Assembly (NCBI GenBank): GCA_023409265.1
Contig: JAEYHZ010000036.1
Location: forward strand, 248,001 to 312,000
DNA from: Bacillota bacterium
GTDB lineage: Bacteria > Bacillota > Clostridia > Acetivibrionales > DSM-1351
Direction of reading: 5' to 3'
Length of the DNA: 64,000 nucleotides
The first letter of the stretch is position 1, and every line of letters begins with the position of its first letter. The position numbers and the translations under genes were made by a program. The notes below the pieces were generated by a model. The model was not told the origin of the DNA, made no database searches, and worked only from the letters and a program-made list of their open reading frames with translations. Shown one piece after another: positions 1 through 9,160 of the stretch.

Positions 1-2873
1 GCAAGCAGAACCATGTAAAGTGTGGCACCGTTCCTTTTGGCAATTTCTTTAAGTTTTCTGGTAATTTCATTGTTGATTTTAAATGAAATGGTTTGTCCAT
101 TATAGGTTTGTACTGACGGCCTCTGTTTGTCGATTGGAAGATTTAGAACAGGCAGCTCCCCGCCAAGTTGATTTTTCCAGTATTTCCACAGCCGTATTCC
201 TTCTTCTCCCTGAAGGATTTTTTCCTGTTGTTCCACAAATTCAAAATAGTCGTATTTAATTGGAGAAAGTTCAGCCTTAACTCCGCTTTTTTCCTGATTA
301 TAAAAGATCGCAATATCGTTTAATATTATTGATAAAGACCAGAAATCAGTAATTATATGATGAACTGATATGAGCATCATATGCTTGTTTTCCGATACTG
401 AAAATAAATAAACTTTGAAAAGCGGTCCTTTTTCAAGATCAAAAGGGTTGTTCGATTCCTCGAGTATTCTTTTTTCCAGATAATCCCGATTCCAATCCGA
501 GGCATCCTCAACCTTAAATAAATTTCCCGGTATGTCATAGATACGTTGAACCGGTTCACCGTCGTTATCATGGAAAGTGGTTCTTAAAATGGAATGGCGT
601 TCTGCCAATCTGTTGAAAGTTCGCGACAATGCATGAATATCAAGACCTGTATCAATCCATACCGCTCTTGTTATATTATAAACTATATTATCCGGCTGCA
701 CCTGTTGTAGGAACCAAAGAGCTTTTTGCCCTCTTGACAGCTGCTTTTCAATAAACCTGTTCTGTTCGGGAATTACATTGACATTCCCAACGTCAAAAAC
801 CACATTTCCATAAAGTTCCAATTTTGCTTTTTGAGCAGCAATACTTGAAACCATTTCGTTAAAACTTAAGTCAAAGAAGCTGCTAAAGGTAAGTTTTATT
901 CCAAATAAAGCCTCAATATTGTGCATAAGCTCAACTACCTGAAGAGAGTCCAAACCGTAGTTGGCTATGGGCTGATCTTCATCCAGCATTTCGTTTTGAA
1001 TCCCAAGTTTTGATGAAATCATCTGCCTTAATAAATACTTTATGTCATTGCTCTTTTCAACGAGGCGAGAGACATCTATCGTGTCGTTATAATTGTTATA
1101 TTCCTGATATTCTGATTCATGTACCGAACCAAGCTCGGATCTCCATTCACAAACAACACTGAGCTCATTTGATAAAAATGCCTCTTTATTGGCACGGCGC
1201 TGTATTTTGCCGCTTGAAGTTTTCAGGATACTCCCGGGCATTATCAGTGCAATGGCGTAAACCTGCAGTTCATGATTTTCAGAAACATTTCTTCTGATTG
1301 CAGCTAAAACCTCATCCAGATTCTTATTGCGATACTGTCTTTCAACCTCCTGAACAATTACAAGCCGCTCTTCTCCTCCGGCATCAATTGAAAAAGCAGC
1401 ACCTCCGGCTTGACGGCATGCCTCATGACATTCTTCCACAGTGAATTCTATGTCCTGCGGATAATGATTTCTGCCTCTTATAATAATCAGATCCTTCAAT
1501 CTGCCGGTGATGAACAGTTCACCCTGTCTGAGAAAACCTAAATCACCGGTTCTTAAAAACGGGCCCCGGCCATCCTGCAAATATGTTTTAAAGGTATAGT
1601 CCGACTCTTCTTTTCTGTTCCAATAACCTTTTGCTACACTCGGACCGGATATCATTATCTCACCAACCCGATTTTCAGAGCATTCCTCAAGTCTTTCCGG
1701 GTTTGAAATTACTACCTCCTGTTCCATCCAGGCATGCCCGCAGCTAACGAAATCCTGTCTGTCTTCATTATCTGTTTCCGTGTGAATTATATTGTTCTCT
1801 GCAAGGGCCTTTGAATCAATGCCAATAACCAATGGCGGGTTATTTCTCAAAAGCCCAGTAACAAATAGAGTAGCTTCTGCAAGTCCATAGCAGGGATAGT
1901 AATTATTCTCATTAAACCCGCGTTCTTTAAATGTTTTTGCGAATGCGGCAAGAGTTGAACTCCTGACAGGCTCAGCACCGCTGTAGGCTACTGTCCAGCT
2001 GCTTAAATCAATTGTCTGCAGCTGTTCGGGAGTTATCATTTTAACACACAGATCATAACAAAAATTTGGCCCTCCGGTTGTATTTGCCTTATAATCCGAT
2101 ATTGCTTTAAGCCATCTGTAAGGTTTTTGCAGAAAGGCTGCCGGAGCCATGATTATACACGTGGTACCAAGATAAACAGTCTGAAGCATATTACCGATAA
2201 GACCCATGTCGTGAAACAGTGGCAGCCAGCTTAAATATATTGTATTTTCAGTGTGATTGTACGCTTTTTTTATCATCCTTTGGTTATGAATAAGATTACC
2301 ATGACTTACCATAACACCTTTCGGCGCCCCGGTTGATCCCGAAGTATATTGAAGAAAAGCAATGGTTTCGCTGTCTATTTCAGGATTTACCCAGTTATCT
2401 GCAAGGTCTTCTCTGACCCGGTCAGTAACAATCCATTTCATCAGTTTCAAATCGGGCGCCATCTCAAACCTTTTTTCCATGCCCGAATATACTGTTTCCT
2501 CAGTTAAGACTGCAGCTGCACAGGAATCAGATATAATCGACTGCAGTCTGGGCATGGGCCGGTTAACTTTAGGCGGATACGCAGGTACGGCCAACACTCC
2601 AGCATAAAGACAGCCAAAAAATGCTTCAATAAACGCCAATCCAGGCTGATAGAGCAGGAGCACCCTGTCACCCTTTTGTGTACATGCCTGCAGCTCGGCA
2701 CCTATAGCTCTTGCCTGTCTGTCAAGCTGCTGATATGTATAGCTTGGCCCCTCAACTTCTCCGTCTTCAAGAAAAATAAATGCCTTCTTATCTATCTGAT
2801 TTTTGGCCCGATATTGCAGAAGTTCAACCAAATCAGAAAAATCAAATCCTGCTTCTTTTTCAGATAAGCTCAT
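1..2873 (-). CDS. NRPS starter module: fatty-acyl-AMP ligase, carrier protein, condensation domain (partial, 3' end off window)
   Basis: First module of a lipopeptide-type nonribosomal peptide synthetase; about 957 residues are visible and the gene continues past base 1. The start ATG follows AAGGAGG. Residues about 1-590 form an adenylating domain with the core YTSGSTGAPKGV (about residue 175) and the downstream SWLPLFHDMG and GGPNFCYDLCV signatures that mark fatty-acyl-AMP ligases (FAAL) rather than amino-acid A domains. A carrier domain follows with the phosphopantetheine serine in GLDSLQVVEL (about residue 643). A condensation domain then begins (about residue 700), with its catalytic motif HHIITDFWS near residue 837. 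The order FAAL-ACP-C implies that a free fatty acid is activated, loaded on the carrier and condensed onto the first amino acid, which would be specified by a module outside the window. It is the last visible gene of the run transporter, thioesterase, lipoprotein, NRPS, with gaps of 21 to 82 bases. The product is unknown. Confidence 0.93.
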   Translation of the reverse strand, partial: MSLSEKEAGFDFSDLVELLQYRAKNQIDKKAFIFLEDGEVEGPSYTYQQLDRQARAIGAELQACTQKGDRVLLLYQPGLAFIEAFFGCLYAGVLAVPAYPPKVNRPMPRLQSIISDSCAAAVLTEETVYSGMEKRFEMAPDLKLMKWIVTDRVREDLADNWVNPEIDSETIAFLQYTSGSTGAPKGVMVSHGNLIHNQRMIKKAYNHTENTIYLSWLPLFHDMGLIGNMLQTVYLGTTCIIMAPAAFLQKPYRWLKAISDYKANTTGGPNFCYDLCVKMITPEQLQTIDLSSWTVAYSGAEPVRSSTLAAFAKTFKERGFNENNYYPCYGLAEATLFVTGLLRNNPPLVIGIDSKALAENNIIHTETDNEDRQDFVSCGHAWMEQEVVISNPERLEECSENRVGEIMISGPSVAKGYWNRKEESDYTFKTYLQDGRGPFLRTGDLGFLRQGELFITGRLKDLIIIRGRNHYPQDIEFTVEECHEACRQAGGAAFSIDAGGEERLVIVQEVERQYRNKNLDEVLAAIRRNVSENHELQVYAIALIMPGSILKTSSGKIQRRANKEAFLSNELSVVCEWRSELGSVHESEYQEYNNYNDTIDVSRLVEKSNDIKYLLRQMISSKLGIQNEMLDEDQPIANYGLDSLQVVELMHNIEALFGIKLTFSSFFDLSFNEMVSSIAAQKAKLELYGNVVFDVGNVNVIPEQNRFIEKQLSRGQKALWFLQQVQPDNIVYNITRAVWIDTGLDIHALSRTFNRLAERHSILRTTFHDNDGEPVQRIYDIPGNLFKVEDASDWNRDYLEKRILEESNNPFDLEKGPLFKVYLFSVSENKHMMLISVHHIITDFWSLSIILNDIAIFYNQEKSGVKAELSPIKYDYFEFVEQQEKILQGEEGIRLWKYWKNQLGGELPVLNLPIDKQRPSVQTYNGQTISFKINNEITRKLKEIAKRNGATLYMVLL

Positions 2874-2926
2874 ATAGCCCCTCCTTAATAAAGAACGACT
2901 CGTTAAATTGATTATTATGTTAAGTT

Positions 2927-4231
2927 TTACCAATCCACAGCAACTTTTTGATATGTAGGTACGTCAGCCCACATTTTGGTTTTTGGATGAAAAGCTATTT
3001 CCAGTAAAAATGTAGCCGGTTCAAAAATAATAGACTGGTTTGTCAACCTGTTATAAAGATGACCACTGTCATTGAAGGTTCCCGGTGAACCCTTTCCGAA
3101 GGATATAACATCTTTGAGCTCATCCAGAGTAACACTGTCACCCTTGGCCTGAAGCTGTTCCCTCATATTATTCCACCTCTTGGTATTAAACTTGTTATCA
3201 GTATGGTTATCACGATTACCTTTTAGTACAAATGAGTTCACACTGCCCACTGAGTTTGGAATTCCCCATGTTATACCTTTGTTCAATGCTGAACTGTCAC
3301 TCCTGAGCTCACGTTTTACACGCTCATCATCAGGTCCCGAACCGCTGAAGTTATTTTCCAGCACCTTACTTTCCTCAGGATCCGAAAGAGCTACAATATG
3401 ATTAAATGTATAAAGTTTGGCAGGTGCCTTCATATAATCCGCAACTCCTGTCAACGTTTTCTCATTTTCAAGTGCAAGTCTCAAATCAAATACATAAGAG
3501 ATTCTTCCCTGGGAGGTATACACAGAACCGGATGCGGAATCCAGAATTGCTGCAAAAACCTTCTTATCATTAAAGCCGGTCAAAATTCCCATAAAACCCA
3601 AATACCCAATGGTGCATATACGGCTTGAAGAATTATTTATAAATGTTACTGCAGGAAATCTGGATATTTGCATTTGTGAGCCGCCATACCAATCCAGATT
3701 TCTTCCTGAAATTGTATTTCCATCGGATGACCGGCTGCCGAAAACTGATACAAAACTGCATTGTGTTGCTCTTAGAATATCCGGAAATAAGTTATACATA
3801 TAAAATTCATCAATTGAAACCTTGTCGTCTCCTCTTACATTTAAACTTCCTCCTGAAAAATTGGAAGCCATTCCTTCTATTTCATCTTTAAACTGCTGAG
3901 GTATCTGCGGCTTTAAATCCTCAACTCTTCTCAGCATTTCATTATAAGTGTCCTGATTGCTGAATATCTCTTCAAGATATGTATCAACAAGCATTTCAAA
4001 ATCCGGAACCATTTTAAGAATACCTTCGGAATAATTTTTACCTACTTGCCTGTGGTTTGATGTTTTTGAAAGATCAAGCTCAACCCGGAAATAATCACCT
4101 TCATTTATTATTTTTACATTTTCAGCAGAATAGGTATCCTGTCCCTTAATAACAGGTAGTGTTGCTTCTCCACATGCTGAAAGCAGAAGTAATATAATTA
4201 GCATAAACATACAACACAATTTTTTAAACAT
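2927..4231 (-). CDS. Lipoprotein Ntn-hydrolase of the C45/acid-ceramidase-like amidase type
   Basis: 434 residues, start after GGAGGT. The N-terminus is a lipoprotein signal (LLLLSAC, lipid-modified Cys20), so the enzyme should sit on the outer face of the membrane. The segment TQCSFVSVFG, with candidate nucleophile Cys158, followed by ISGRNLDWYG (about 175-184), matches the nucleophile and Arg/Asp region of linear-amide Ntn hydrolases (acid ceramidase, N-acylethanolamine amidase, penicillin V acylase). In these families the Cys becomes N-terminal by self-cleavage after a propeptide of roughly this length. The family cleaves linear amide bonds, often fatty-acyl amides. The gene lies 53 bases upstream of the FAAL-NRPS gene and 21 bases after the thioesterase, so it is almost certainly part of the biosynthetic operon. 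I infer a role in removing the fatty acyl chain from an exported precursor, or in self-protection. The fold assignment rests on motifs only. Confidence 0.75.
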   Translation of the reverse strand: MFKKLCCMFMLIILLLLSACGEATLPVIKGQDTYSAENVKIINEGDYFRVELDLSKTSNHRQVGKNYSEGILKMVPDFEMLVDTYLEEIFSNQDTYNEMLRRVEDLKPQIPQQFKDEIEGMASNFSGGSLNVRGDDKVSIDEFYMYNLFPDILRATQCSFVSVFGSRSSDGNTISGRNLDWYGGSQMQISRFPAVTFINNSSSRICTIGYLGFMGILTGFNDKKVFAAILDSASGSVYTSQGRISYVFDLRLALENEKTLTGVADYMKAPAKLYTFNHIVALSDPEESKVLENNFSGSGPDDERVKRELRSDSSALNKGITWGIPNSVGSVNSFVLKGNRDNHTDNKFNTKRWNNMREQLQAKGDSVTLDELKDVISFGKGSPGTFNDSGHLYNRLTNQSIIFEPATFLLEIAFHPKTKMWADVPTYQKVAVDW

Positions 4232-4252
4232 TGGATACCTCCAATAATTAAT

Positions 4253-4963
4253 TTAATTTCTCGCCAGCGATTTATTTATGAGGTCTAAAACATTTTCCAT
4301 TTGAGAATGAATAAAGAAATGCCCTCCATTAAATTGACAGCAGTTAAATTCGTTGTTGGTATACTTCTTCCATTCCAGCATCTCGTCAAAAGTTGTTCCT
4401 TCATCGTCACTTCCGCTAAGTGCAGTTATCGGACAACTGAACCTGTAATCTCTGTCAGGAGTATATACGTATTCTTCAACGATTTTGTAATCAGCTTTTA
4501 ACACGGGAATAAATATGTTACATAATTCTGTTGATTCAAATATTTCTTTTGAGGTTCCGCCGATTCCCAGTATGCATTCCTTGAATTCTTCATCAGGAAG
4601 CAAGTGCAGCTTGGCCCCGTTCTTTACTATATGCGGCGGACACCTTCCTGAAAAGAAAATGTGTTCGGGCTCCCGGCAGCCCAGCTTCACCAGTTTATTA
4701 ACCAGCTCATATGCTAAAAGGCTGCCCATACTATGCCCAAAAACGGCATAAGGAGAATTATTTATATTTTCATAAACCGACTTTGTGATATCGTCAACCG
4801 CCTCATTTACATCATTGTAAAAAGGCTGCTTGAATCTTTTACCCCTGCCTGCCAGTTCTACCGGTTCAATCTGAATATTCTCTGTAATTAATTTTCTCCA
4901 TTTGAAGTAAACAGTTGCCGACCCACCGGCATATGGTAAACAAATTAGTTTAATTTTTTCCAT
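4253..4963 (-). CDS. Type II thioesterase of the NRPS cluster
   Basis: 236-residue alpha/beta hydrolase, the usual size for GrsT/SrfD-type editing thioesterases. The N-terminus LICLPYAGGSATVYFKW is typical, the nucleophile is Ser78 in GHSMGS, an acid candidate lies in SGSDDEG and the catalytic His in NGGHFFI near the C-terminus. These enzymes free mis-primed carrier domains of NRPS and PKS lines by hydrolysing wrong acyl groups from the phosphopantetheine arm, in the cytoplasm. The start ATG follows AAGGAAG. It lies between the exporter and the Ntn-hydrolase lipoprotein, in the same direction and with short gaps, which fits one biosynthetic operon with the FAAL-NRPS. Confidence 0.92.
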   Translation of the reverse strand: MEKIKLICLPYAGGSATVYFKWRKLITENIQIEPVELAGRGKRFKQPFYNDVNEAVDDITKSVYENINNSPYAVFGHSMGSLLAYELVNKLVKLGCREPEHIFFSGRCPPHIVKNGAKLHLLPDEEFKECILGIGGTSKEIFESTELCNIFIPVLKADYKIVEEYVYTPDRDYRFSCPITALSGSDDEGTTFDEMLEWKKYTNNEFNCCQFNGGHFFIHSQMENVLDLINKSLARN

Positions 4964-5045
4964 TTATAACTTCCTTTACGGTTGTAGATAAATTTAATTT
5001 ATTTTATTGTATGCAAGACTTATTTTTTACAATGCAATTGATATG

Positions 5046-7007
5046 TCAGACACCGGCAAAGTCCAGCTGTAAATTATTGATTTTTCCAACACATCCGGTT
5101 ATTTTACCTCTTTCCATTTTTATGACCTTATCGGCCAAATCAAAATAACGGTCATCATGTGTTATTGCAATAACACACTTTCCTCTATCTTTCAGTTCTT
5201 TAATCAGCTGATTGTAAAACAGTTCTCTAAACTCAGGATCCTGATCGGCTGCCCATTCGTCGAAAAGACATATGGGCCTGTCCTCAAGATAACAAAGCAT
5301 CAATGCCAGTCTTTTCCTTTGACCGGTCGAAAGTTTGGTGGTGCTGAACAAACCATCAATAACCTCAACCTTGTCTTGTAAGCGTAATTCTTTCAACCGG
5401 GTTTTTATTTCATCGCTCCTGCTTTCGCTGTCTATTCCATACAATTTTTCAAAAAGGTGAAAATCGCTGAATATAGTAGAAGAGTATTTTCCCAGATCAG
5501 CAGGTTCAATTTTAACTCCATTAAGAACGATATCACCCGTTTTGGGGCTGTACAACCCTGTAATCAGCTTTGCAAGAGTGGATTTACCGCTGCCGTTACC
5601 ACCAGTTATAAATGTGACTTCACCTGCTTTAAAGCTGCAATTGACAGGACCTACAGAGAATACCTTTCTTTCTTCCCCTTCTTCACTCCTGTACTCGTAA
5701 ACTATATCCTTTAAAAGCAATTCTATATTGCCGGGACTGCACTCATCTGAAAGATTCTGTTCAGGTTTTTTCTCACAGGAAATTGAATGAAGAATTTGAT
5801 TTATCCTTTTCCAACTGATTGATATTCTAACAATATTAGGCATTGCATTTAATAAAACATTGACTGCTCCTGACATGTATAAGTAAATAAAAACGTAGCT
5901 GTTCAATGTTGCATTATCAACATTATTAAAAATTAATGGAAATACAAATACAACAACTCCAATAACAGATGTAAATAATAATTCTCCCATCACAGTAACG
6001 TTTGCAAACCTGAAATCACCTTTTGAACGGCTCTCTTTATAGTCCTGGCAAGTACTCTGCATGTCCATTCTGAATTCAGCTTTCTTGCTGCTATTCAAAT
6101 AAAGTTCTTTAAATCCGCTGATTAATTCATCTATATATTTAAAAAATTTATTCTGTATATCCCTTGTTTTTTCCCAGAATTTATTTACAGACATCCCGGC
6201 TATATAAAAAATACCTGCTGCAAGTAATATGGTTACAATTGAAAAGAATAACCCGTAAATGTTTAGATTGCCAAGGTAGATAAGACAGCAAACAAGTGAT
6301 ATTACGGATGTTAATCCGCTTATTATTATGTTTACCGAGCTGCTGATTGTTTCTGTATCATTATTGAGAGCAGCCTGTATACTACCCTGTTCAAACGCCT
6401 CGAACTCCTCGTACGGCATACGCAGTATTTTATCTGTAATTTGCATTCTTTTATTAAATACAAGCTGGTTGGTATAAACAACCAATTTATTTCTTGACAT
6501 TACCGAGCATGCAGCAAATACTATAAGCCCAATTACAAGGTATAAATATAATCCGCTTTCGACTCTGTCATTTCTGTTAACTGCACTGTTAATTGTAAAA
6601 ATCAGAAGAGTGTTTCCAAGACCGCCAATAATGCTTAACCCCGTTAGAGTAAAATATGGGATTTCTTCAGAATTGACAAAAAAAATGGAAAAAATCAGAT
6701 ATATGTAAAAAACAGGTACTACTATTGCAAGAGAAAGGCCGGCATATATAACGCTTATTGGCCCCTCAACCATTAAAAACGGCCATGTGCCGCTGGCTAA
6801 CAAAATATCTGGCATGTGGTAGATGCAATACATAACTGCCAGAAATAGAATCACTGAGAATATAAAACCGATAAGCCCCTTTTTGCTAAAACCAATGAAA
6901 TTTGTTTTTCTGCTGAATATTCCCAAAATTCCTTTTATAAAGAAAAACAGTGTTGCTATTAATAATAAAACCGAAATACATATAATAGATATTGCTGCTA
7001 CACTCAC
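5046..7007 (-). CDS. Cyclic-peptide-type ABC exporter (SyrD/PvdE-like), fused TM and ATPase domains
   Basis: About 650 residues: an N-terminal membrane region with extra helices ahead of an ABC exporter transmembrane domain, then one nucleotide-binding domain. Walker A is TGGNGSGKST, the signature is LSTGQRKRLAL and Walker B continues into CLFDEWAADQDPEFR. The DEWAADQDP sequence is characteristic of the SyrD/PvdE/YojI group, which export lipopeptides, siderophore precursors and microcins as half-transporters. Here it probably exports the product of the adjacent FAAL-NRPS. Start: the longest frame begins with TTG at 7031 without a ribosome binding site; GTG at 7007 has GGAAGGGG 9 bases upstream and was preferred. 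An ATG at 7016 lies too close to that site. The gap to the thioesterase is 82 bases. Confidence 0.88.
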   Translation of the reverse strand: MSVAAISIICISVLLLIATLFFFIKGILGIFSRKTNFIGFSKKGLIGFIFSVILFLAVMYCIYHMPDILLASGTWPFLMVEGPISVIYAGLSLAIVVPVFYIYLIFSIFFVNSEEIPYFTLTGLSIIGGLGNTLLIFTINSAVNRNDRVESGLYLYLVIGLIVFAACSVMSRNKLVVYTNQLVFNKRMQITDKILRMPYEEFEAFEQGSIQAALNNDTETISSSVNIIISGLTSVISLVCCLIYLGNLNIYGLFFSIVTILLAAGIFYIAGMSVNKFWEKTRDIQNKFFKYIDELISGFKELYLNSSKKAEFRMDMQSTCQDYKESRSKGDFRFANVTVMGELLFTSVIGVVVFVFPLIFNNVDNATLNSYVFIYLYMSGAVNVLLNAMPNIVRISISWKRINQILHSISCEKKPEQNLSDECSPGNIELLLKDIVYEYRSEEGEERKVFSVGPVNCSFKAGEVTFITGGNGSGKSTLAKLITGLYSPKTGDIVLNGVKIEPADLGKYSSTIFSDFHLFEKLYGIDSESRSDEIKTRLKELRLQDKVEVIDGLFSTTKLSTGQRKRLALMLCYLEDRPICLFDEWAADQDPEFRELFYNQLIKELKDRGKCVIAITHDDRYFDLADKVIKMERGKITGCVGKINNLQLDFAGV

Positions 7008-7135
7008 TTGGAGCATCCCCTTCCGTGTCAAGGATTAACAAATTACCATTTTTAAACTGTTTTCCAGATATCGGGGTTATTTTACATATTATACTTATTA
7101 TAGCATTTTTGTTTTGTAATGCAATATTTTTCCAA

Positions 7136-7828
7136 TTAATTTTTATTTTTTTCCAGTATATCTTTAATACCAATCTCTTTAAGCCATTCAATTATATCTT
7201 TCTCAACATTCTTCTTGTTACTTAATTGATTTTTTGTAAAACTTATACTCTTGAGCAGTTTTGCATCTGAACATTCTTTTTCAATCTGTTTGAAGAAATC
7301 TCCATAGTCGCTCCCACATGTACAAAATGGTACAACTTTTTTCCCTTTTAATTCATATTGAGACAGAAATGACATAACTGGAGGAGGAACAGAAAACCAC
7401 CATACGGGTGATCCAATAAAAATCAAATCATATTGATCAATATTCTGTAATGAACTTGTCAGTTTTGGCTTATAGCCTTCACTTAAATGTTTTTTTACTA
7501 CTTCTTCCACATCTTTGCGATAGTAATCAAATTCTGACTTGATTTCAAAAATATCAGCTCCGGTCTCATTTTTAATAATATTTGCTATGTCTTTTGTATT
7601 TCCAGTTAATGAATAATAAACTACCAGTATTTTTTCATTGTTGTCATTGGGCGATTGAGTTGATTTTATATTTGAATTTTCAGATAAATTTGGAATTGTG
7701 TTCACTGAAGTGTCTGAGGCTATTTGGGAAGTTGAATGGGTATTTGCTATAGGATTTGATGAGCAACCACTTGGAAGAAGCAAAACTGAAATAAGCAGCA
7801 ATATTAGATTTGAGATTTGTCTTACCAT
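7136..7828 (-). CDS. Flavodoxin-domain lipoprotein
   Basis: 230 residues. A signal peptide ends in a lipobox (LLPSGC), followed by a Ser/Thr/Asn-rich linker to about residue 65. The rest is a flavodoxin fold: the FMN phosphate loop is YYSLTGNTKDIA, the second FMN loop is in IGSPVWWFSVPPPV and a third in CTCGSDYGDFF. It should bind FMN outside the membrane and act in electron transfer or quinone/iron reduction; the partner is unknown. It lies 129 bases upstream of the NRPS-cluster exporter in the same direction and may be read together with it, although that gap is larger than within the cluster. The start ATG follows GAGGGT. Clostridia have several such flavodoxin-4-type lipoproteins of unknown role. 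Confidence 0.85.
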   Translation of the reverse strand: MVRQISNLILLLISVLLLPSGCSSNPIANTHSTSQIASDTSVNTIPNLSENSNIKSTQSPNDNNEKILVVYYSLTGNTKDIANIIKNETGADIFEIKSEFDYYRKDVEEVVKKHLSEGYKPKLTSSLQNIDQYDLIFIGSPVWWFSVPPPVMSFLSQYELKGKKVVPFCTCGSDYGDFFKQIEKECSDAKLLKSISFTKNQLSNKKNVEKDIIEWLKEIGIKDILEKNKN

Positions 7829-8059
7829 TAGAGACCCTCACTTTCAAAAAGCGTATTTATGAGACAGCCGATGGATTATTAGTTACTTATGTTGTAATCT
7901 GTTAATTGTTATATATTACCATCACAGCACTCGGATGTCAATAATAACCATATTATATACTTATTTGTAATAAGTAATAATTTTCGCATATTACGGATGC
8001 CTTCAGACAGGCTCGGCTTTTTGAAGTTTTGTGATACTCCCAAATTTTTTTATTTTATT

Positions 8060-8192
8060 GCGCATAAGTACAGTAGAAAAATTTTCTACTGTACTTATGC
8101 GCGTTTCAACGAGGCGGGAGATATGCTCACCGCCTGCCCACCAGTGGCACCGCCACCTATAGAAGAGTGGGAAACCTATCGCCTCGTTACAA
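8060..8192 (-). repeat. Intergenic palindromic element, copy A
   Basis: Fills much of the 358-base gap between the flavodoxin and PHP genes. On the minus strand it starts at the PHP stop codon with TAACGAGGCGATAG, which can pair with CGCCTCGTTG 70 bases later, then continues AACGCGCATAAG into a perfect palindrome at 8060-8102 (two 21-base arms, 1-base centre). The core GCCTCGTTGAAACGCGC recurs in copies B (36.9 kb) and C (63.1 kb), and the downstream hairpin is related to copy D (12.9 kb). The interior also has several short GC-rich inverted segments. The element could be a decayed IS200/IS605-type end, a MITE-like element or a structured RNA. No coding sequence is supported. The rest of the gap (7829-8059) is AT-rich with no clear signal. 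Confidence 0.7.
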
Positions 8193-9110
8193 ATTCAATT
8201 TACTTGAGACTGTAGGAAAAATATCATTTAAATAGAGTTGCATTTCCTTATCCGAGATTAAACAGCCATGCTGTCCAATGGTGATTGACGGCTTGGTTTT
8301 ACCATGATAGTCACTGCCGCAAGTAACAAGTATATTATTTTTTATTGCTTCTTTATAAAAATTAAAGGCTTCCGAAGGAGAATGATAGCTGCTGAAAGCC
8401 TCTATGCCATCAATTCCTTTTGAAATAATCTCATTCAAGCTTATGCTATTGTCTTTAATATAAACGCCCGGGTGCGCCAGAACGGCTTTTCCCCCGTTTT
8501 TATGAATGATTTCAATAATATGCTCCAGAGCTGGATAAACCATCTCAACATAGCAGGGTTTCCCCTGGGAGTAAAAATCCCAGTAGAAATTCACATAAGG
8601 ATTGTCACTTCTGGGCTCACCAGGGCGATAAGGCTGAAGCAGAGTATGATCTTTATATTGTTGTTTATTTAGAAGCACTTCCGCAAACATTTCTCCTGTC
8701 CATCTGTCTTTCCAATACATTGTTTCAGTCAAAGAAGCCATATCACCTTTGCTGATGTCGAACCCCAACTTTTGAGTGGCAAGCAGCATCCTGGAAGAAG
8801 CTTCAAAACTTTGTTTTGATATATTGTTCTCAATTATCTCAAAATCAGGACTGTTATAATCAATTCCATATCCTAATACATGAAGATTGACCCCATTAAA
8901 AGTACAGTCGATCTCAACCGCGGGGATATAAATAATCCCAGCTGCCAATGCTGCTTTTTCAGCCGCCTCATTTGCTCTTACAGAATTGTGATCGGCTATT
9001 GCCATAACTCTAATATTATTTCGTTTGCAATTTTGAACCAGTTCCTCCGGGCTCACTTCTCCATCGTCACTATAATATGAGTGCAAATGCAAATCAATAG
9101 TACTTTTCAC
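8187..9110 (-). CDS. PHP-domain metal-dependent phosphoesterase
   Basis: 307 residues from GTG at 9110, which has GGGGAG 6 bases upstream; an ATG at 9128 lies upstream of that site and has none of its own. The PHP signature is complete: DLHLHSYYSDD at the N-terminus, then IADHNSV, PAVEID, a late AHPGVY and a C-terminal CGSDYHGK, which together supply the His/Asp/Glu ligands of a trinuclear metal site. The length and motif set resemble the YciV/TrpH group, whose members are 3',5'-nucleoside bisphosphate phosphatases or 5'-3' RNases. It lies 50 bases downstream of a ROK regulator in the same direction, so it may be a ROK-regulated phosphatase with a different, sugar-related substrate. Its stop codon abuts repeat copy A. 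Confidence 0.88.
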   Translation of the reverse strand: MKSTIDLHLHSYYSDDGEVSPEELVQNCKRNNIRVMAIADHNSVRANEAAEKAALAAGIIYIPAVEIDCTFNGVNLHVLGYGIDYNSPDFEIIENNISKQSFEASSRMLLATQKLGFDISKGDMASLTETMYWKDRWTGEMFAEVLLNKQQYKDHTLLQPYRPGEPRSDNPYVNFYWDFYSQGKPCYVEMVYPALEHIIEIIHKNGGKAVLAHPGVYIKDNSISLNEIISKGIDGIEAFSSYHSPSEAFNFYKEAIKNNILVTCGSDYHGKTKPSITIGQHGCLISDKEMQLYLNDIFPTVSSKLNL

Positions 9111-9160
9111 AAAATACTCCCCTTTCATTTATTCATAAATAATCCTGCACATCAAACTCT

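Noticed and set aside
1057..1072. Match to the repeat core (CAACGAGGCG...) inside the NRPS gene
   Set aside because: The similarity is short, without the following GCGC and hairpin parts, and lies in coding sequence that reads as a normal protein.
6886..7191. Frame between the flavodoxin and exporter genes
   Set aside because: It overlaps both real genes, is Lys/Ile-rich low-complexity, and lacks a ribosome binding site.
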